In this document: positions 32,575 to 35,618 of the stretch, in pieces
Numbering within the stretch: the first letter of the stretch is position 1
How the letters are laid out: every line of letters begins with the position of its first letter
Origin: Lentisphaerota bacterium
Lineage (GTDB): Bacteria; Verrucomicrobiota; Kiritimatiellia; CAIQIC01; Lenti-01
NCBI GenBank assembly: GCA_012514035.1
Contig: JAAZBB010000062.1
Coordinates: 1 to 35,618, forward strand
Direction: 5' to 3'
Length of the DNA stretch: 35,618 bases
Made by a program: the position numbers and the translations under genes
Notes under the pieces: model-generated
Databases searched by the model: none
What the model was told of the DNA's origin: nothing
What the model saw: the letters and a program-made list of their open reading frames with translations, nothing else

Positions 32575-33765
32575 TTAACCGTTATGGAGGGATTGTGCCA
32601 GGACGCGGCAGACCTCATCCTGTTCAGCGTAGGTCAGATGGGAGTGGATCGGCAGGAGCAGTCCATACAAACGGGCCTTCTCGCTTACTGGCAAGCAGCG
32701 GCACCGACGCGGCGGACACCCGCAGATGCTGCGATTGCCTGCGCATTGCCATGGTTCGATTTGATAGGCCGGCTCCATGTGCGACGTATGCACCCCTCGC
32801 CGCGTAGGCACGCCTTGATCCAGCATGCGCTGCATGATCGTCAATTGATCCGCCGATTCCGGCAGGAGGACGCAGTAGGATTGCCAGTTGGAGCGCGCCC
32901 ACTCCGGCTCGCGCGGCAGGCCCAGTCCCGCAATATCACTCAACCGCCGGTGGTACCGCTCAGCCAAGTCCCGGCGGCGACGGACGATTTCCTCCACTTT
33001 CTTCAGTTGTGCACGGCCGATCGCCGCCTGGATGTCGGTGAGGCGGTAATTATAGCCCAGTTCGACGTATTCCTCGAACGTGACGGTTTTCGCGCCATGC
33101 CGCGCGTCGGACGACATGCTCATGCCGTGGCAGCGCCAGCGGCGGAACTGGGCATCATATTCCGGGTTGTTGGTCGTGATCATCCCGCCATCGCCTGTTG
33201 TGATGATCTTGCGGGCGTGGAAGGAAAAACAGGCGATGTCGGCGTGCGCCCGGCCGATCTTCTCCCACCGCCCGTTCCACAGGATTTCGCTGCCGATGGC
33301 CGGCGCGGCATCCTCCACAACCTTGAGATTGTGCCGCCGGGCGACATCCAAAATGTCCGCCAGGTTGCAGGGCATGCCGATCTGATGCACGCACAGAATG
33401 GCTTTTGTCTTCGGGGTAATGGCTCCTTGGAGTTGACGGGGGTCCAGGTTATAGGTCAGGGGTTCGATGTCCACGAAGACGGGAATGGCATCCATGTAAC
33501 GGATGCAGTTGGCCGTGGCCAGAAAGGAATGGCTGACGGTGATGACTTCGTCGCCCGGCCGGATGCCGATGGCCTTCATTGCCAGATGCAAAGCGGTGGT
33601 GGCGCTGGACACGGCGCAGGCATGAGCCGCTCCGGTATAGTCCGCGAATTCTCGTTCAAACGCATCAACCTCAGGTCCTTGGGTGACCCAACCGGACCGG
33701 ATGGCTCGAACGGCGGCTTGTTCTTCCGCCTCATCCATCCAGGGCCGTGCAAAGACGACATTCAT
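32575..33765 (-). CDS. DegT/DnrJ/EryC1-family sugar aminotransferase
   Basis: A 396-residue PLP enzyme that transfers an amino group to a keto-sugar nucleotide in surface polysaccharide synthesis. Family marks are GWVTQGPEVDAFEREFADYTGA, AVSSATTALHLAM, DEVITVSHSF, the VVEDAAPAIGS segment and the PLP lysine K186 in FHARKIITTGDGG. The YNYRLTDIQAAIG motif is typical. Near residues 343-360 it has an unusual Cys-rich stretch (CAGNRSICGCPPRRCRC) before the normal LPVSEKA segment. The ATG at 33765 is where family similarity begins. It is the last of four minus-strand envelope-sugar genes. Confidence 0.93.
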   Translation of the reverse strand: MNVVFARPWMDEAEEQAAVRAIRSGWVTQGPEVDAFEREFADYTGAAHACAVSSATTALHLAMKAIGIRPGDEVITVSHSFLATANCIRYMDAIPVFVDIEPLTYNLDPRQLQGAITPKTKAILCVHQIGMPCNLADILDVARRHNLKVVEDAAPAIGSEILWNGRWEKIGRAHADIACFSFHARKIITTGDGGMITTNNPEYDAQFRRWRCHGMSMSSDARHGAKTVTFEEYVELGYNYRLTDIQAAIGRAQLKKVEEIVRRRRDLAERYHRRLSDIAGLGLPREPEWARSNWQSYCVLLPESADQLTIMQRMLDQGVPTRRGVHTSHMEPAYQIEPWQCAGNRSICGCPPRRCRCLPVSEKARLYGLLLPIHSHLTYAEQDEVCRVLAQSLHNG

Positions 33766-33806
33766 ATTTTTCACTTTCGAGGAGGTTATTTCAGTAGGGG
33801 ACGGGA

Positions 33807-34823
33807 TCAAATGAAAGGCGGAGTCCGGTGCGGGGCTTTCCAGTTGTGGATGACTTCCTCCGACAGCAGTTCTTCTGGCGTCCGCCCCGAGTTCCTGTAC
33901 CAGTCCAACAGCTTGCGCAAGCCTTCGTGCAGACCGATATGACTGCGGAAATTCACCAGGGAGGTCAGGCGGCTGGTATCCGCCCACAGCCGGAGAACAT
34001 CGCCGGGACGCGGGGCCTCGTTTTGAATTTGACCGTTTTGTTTTTCCGTAATCTCCAGGACCATCCGGGCCAAATCGCCGATGGGGGTTTCCTTTCCGGA
34101 ACCTAGATTGACGGTTTGCCCGACCAGATCGTCCATCAGTCCAACCTGCAGGATCCAGCGGGCGGTTTCCTCCACGAACATGAAATCCCGGGTCTGCCGG
34201 CCGTCGCCAAACACGATCAGCGGTTTACCCGCCAGGGCGCGCAACATGAACCGGGGAATGACCTCGCCGCTGTCGCCTTCGTGGTGGCACCGCGGCCCAT
34301 AGGAGTTGAACGGCCTCACCACCGTGGTTGGGAAGCGGTAGGTGTCCCAGTAAGCGCGGGTATAGCAGTCGCCAGCCAGTTTGGAGGCTCCATAGACGGT
34401 ATGGGGATAGGCCGGGGTTTCCTCCGTTATGGGCACTTGATGGGCGGTGCCGTAGATCTCCGAACTGGAAACATAAATGAATCGTCGCACCCCGGCGGCC
34501 TGGGAGAGCTTCAGCAGATCCAACGTGGCCGTGGCGTTGACATCGTGGTTTTCACGGGGCGAATGAATGGAATGGCGGACGCCGAGACAGGCCAAGTGGA
34601 AGACGCGGTCCGCGCCGGACAGCAAGGTCTTCATCCGCTCCAAGTCGCGAATGTCCGCCTCGACAAACTGCACTTTGTCCGACAGGACCTCCTCGATATT
34701 TTCCCGCTTCCCGTTCACCAGGTTGTCGACGATGCGAACGGAGAGGCCCGCGGCGGCCGCCCTCCGCACCAGTTCCGAGCCGATGAATCCGGCCCCCCCC
34801 GTGATGACGATGAATTCATCCAT
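33807..34823 (-). CDS. NAD-dependent nucleotide-sugar epimerase/dehydratase
   Basis: A 338-residue short-chain dehydrogenase of the extended type. The N-terminal NAD-binding motif GGAGFIG (9-15) is followed by VDNLVNGKREN and FHLACLGVRHSIHSP. The catalytic SSSEIYG and YGASK (Y-x-x-x-K) follow, then RPFNSYGPRCHHEGDSGEVI and FGDGRQTRDFMFVEE. This is the pattern of UDP-glucose 4-epimerase/dTDP-glucose 4,6-dehydratase relatives; the exact reaction is open. It begins 3 bases after the methyltransferase gene and precedes the aminotransferase by 41 bases. Together they could make an amino-sugar nucleotide. Confidence 0.93.
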   Translation of the reverse strand: MDEFIVITGGAGFIGSELVRRAAAAGLSVRIVDNLVNGKRENIEEVLSDKVQFVEADIRDLERMKTLLSGADRVFHLACLGVRHSIHSPRENHDVNATATLDLLKLSQAAGVRRFIYVSSSEIYGTAHQVPITEETPAYPHTVYGASKLAGDCYTRAYWDTYRFPTTVVRPFNSYGPRCHHEGDSGEVIPRFMLRALAGKPLIVFGDGRQTRDFMFVEETARWILQVGLMDDLVGQTVNLGSGKETPIGDLARMVLEITEKQNGQIQNEAPRPGDVLRLWADTSRLTSLVNFRSHIGLHEGLRKLLDWYRNSGRTPEELLSEEVIHNWKAPHRTPPFI

Positions 34824-34826
34824 ATG

Positions 34827-35444
34827 CTACCCGTCTCTTGTCGTCCCGTTGTTCTCAAGTATTGAAAGCGACCCCTCCAATCCAGTCAAGGCGTACGTTA
34901 AGCGCGAAAAGCGCCAGCCGTCTCCAGAAAAAAGGCGCTGGTGCGCCTCCATGTTCCGGACATGTCGCCCCCGGTCCATTTTTCGGGTCCAGTAGGCCAG
35001 GGGGCGCGTCCAATAAGAACGCGGCAAGACCGCGTCAAAAATGGCCACATACCCCCCGTCACGGCAGACCCGGCGCATTTCTTCGATCGCTTTCCTGGCT
35101 TCGATGTCATCCAAGTGGTGCAGGATGCCGAAGCACCACACGCCGCCGAAGGTCTGGTCTGCAAAGGGGAGGTCGGTGGCCGTGCCGACGTGTGCTTCCC
35201 CTCCTGCCTGGCGAAATGCCTCCACATAGGCTTCCGAAATGTCGATCCCGACCGGTTTGAGCCCGCATTTCCAGAGTCGCGAAGCAGGGCCGCAACCCAC
35301 GTCCAGAACGGGTTGCCGGCCAGGGGGGAGGGTCCGGATCAAACGCTTCAGGTGCCGGACCAGAAAATACTCGCTGCCCGGGGCAATCAGAAACTGGGAA
35401 AGCGCGTAGATCCACGGGCGATTCAGAATGTCATAAAGGCTCAT
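34827..35444 (-). CDS. Class I SAM-dependent methyltransferase
   Basis: A 205-residue protein with SAM motif I VLDVGCGPASRLW (about residues 46-58), GIDISEAYVE as motif II, TATDLPFADQTFGGVWCFGI as motif III/IV and LHHLDDIE after it (Methyltransf_11-like). The N-terminal 35 residues are hydrophobic and basic and may touch the membrane. Its place among sugar-nucleotide and glycosyltransferase genes suggests methylation of a polysaccharide sugar or a lipid carrier intermediate, but the substrate cannot be read. Confidence 0.87.
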   Translation of the reverse strand: MSLYDILNRPWIYALSQFLIAPGSEYFLVRHLKRLIRTLPPGRQPVLDVGCGPASRLWKCGLKPVGIDISEAYVEAFRQAGGEAHVGTATDLPFADQTFGGVWCFGILHHLDDIEARKAIEEMRRVCRDGGYVAIFDAVLPRSYWTRPLAYWTRKMDRGRHVRNMEAHQRLFSGDGWRFSRLTYALTGLEGSLSILENNGTTRDG

Positions 35445-35484
35445 CAGCGCAATCCGGTGGTAGGCGATTCAACAGGCCAGTACA

Positions 35485-35618
35485 TCATAACGCTGTGCCG
35501 TGGCTTGCACATGATGGGGGCTTGGGGCCGGTCAGGCCGATTGTGTCCTCAATGATGAACCTCGGCCGGTTGCGCGCCTCATCCAAAGCGCGCCAGACGT
35601 ATTCGCCCAGCACGCCCA
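35485..35618 (-). CDS. C-terminal fragment of a GT2 glycosyltransferase
   Basis: The last 43 codons of a gene that enters from beyond the window. GVLGEYVWRALDEARNRPRF then IIEDTIG matches the C-terminal cytoplasmic tail of polyprenyl-phosphate glycosyltransferases of the ArnC/GtrB type, whose usual form is G-(I/V)-LGEY-(I/V)-GR-x-Y-D-E-x-(K/R)-x-RP. The stop TGA is at 35487-35485, 40 bases before the methyltransferase start. It probably belongs to the same surface-sugar operon. Confidence 0.75.
   Translation of the reverse strand, partial: GVLGEYVWRALDEARNRPRFIIEDTIGLTGPKPPSCASHGTAL

Noticed and set aside
1-35618. CRISPR arrays, prophage, insertion sequences or toxin-antitoxin modules
   Set aside because: No regularly spaced repeats, transposase, integrase or paired toxin gene were seen on either strand.

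Overview
The window is G+C-rich (about 60-65% by eye) and densely packed, with many 4-base ATGA/GTGA gene overlaps. It looks chromosomal. I infer a Gram-negative member of the PVC superphylum, with Kiritimatiellota, Lentisphaerota or Verrucomicrobiota the best guesses. The evidence is a gene resembling the Planctomycetes/Verrucomicrobia-restricted Minf_1886 family, type IV pilus (T4P) motor genes, envelope-sugar genes and secreted proteins, together with a McsA-McsB-ClpC operon usually associated with Firmicutes. No phage, transposase, CRISPR array or rRNA is visible.

Layout. (1) 1-4210, minus strand: an overlapping operon argA-like / membrane-anchored S1-P1-type zinc enzyme / tlyA / nadK. 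It is followed by a DEDDh exonuclease with an apparent signal peptide and the N-terminus of another membrane protein. (2) 4407-6831: an Imm5-like immunity protein (plus) and a large transglutaminase-like protein (minus). (3) 6918-10737, plus: a three-gene overlapping operon of a PMT/ArnT-like glycosyltransferase, a polyprenyl-phosphate GT2 enzyme and a flippase. (4) 10791-13600, minus: a two-gene unit of a secreted beta-propeller protein and a membrane-anchored unknown, behind a good sigma70-type promoter. (5) 13837-14255, plus: tRNA-Glu(UUC), a small basic protein and an intrinsic terminator that lies inside the convergent araC gene. (6) 14180-17371: an AraC regulator divergent from a GH31 glycosidase, with an 18-base direct repeat at 22-base spacing between them. 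(7) 17424-23850, plus: T4P/type II secretion motor genes pilB, pilT, a second pilB and pilC, then a GcvH-like protein whose lipoyl-lysine position is glutamine. (8) 23860-24924, minus: Minf_1886-like protein, HIT protein and a small membrane protein. (9) 25040-32323, plus: mcsA-mcsB-clpC-cysS overlapping by 4 bases, a repeat element, then tmk and holB. (10) 32351-32396: a pair of TTCCA-N5-TGGAA palindromes centred 30 bases apart. (11) 32575-35618, minus: nucleotide-sugar genes (aminotransferase, epimerase/dehydratase, methyltransferase, partial GT2).

How the parts may work together. Regions 3 and 11 build and move surface polysaccharide. Region 7 powers pilus extension and retraction. Region 9 couples protein-arginine phosphorylation and ClpC proteolysis to cysteinyl-tRNA synthesis, and tmk-holB serve DNA replication. 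The most unusual items are the lysine-less GcvH-like protein after the pilus genes, the McsAB-ClpC-CysS operon without a visible CtsR, the exported DEDDh exonuclease, and several operator-like repeats. All family assignments come from reading motifs; no database search was run.
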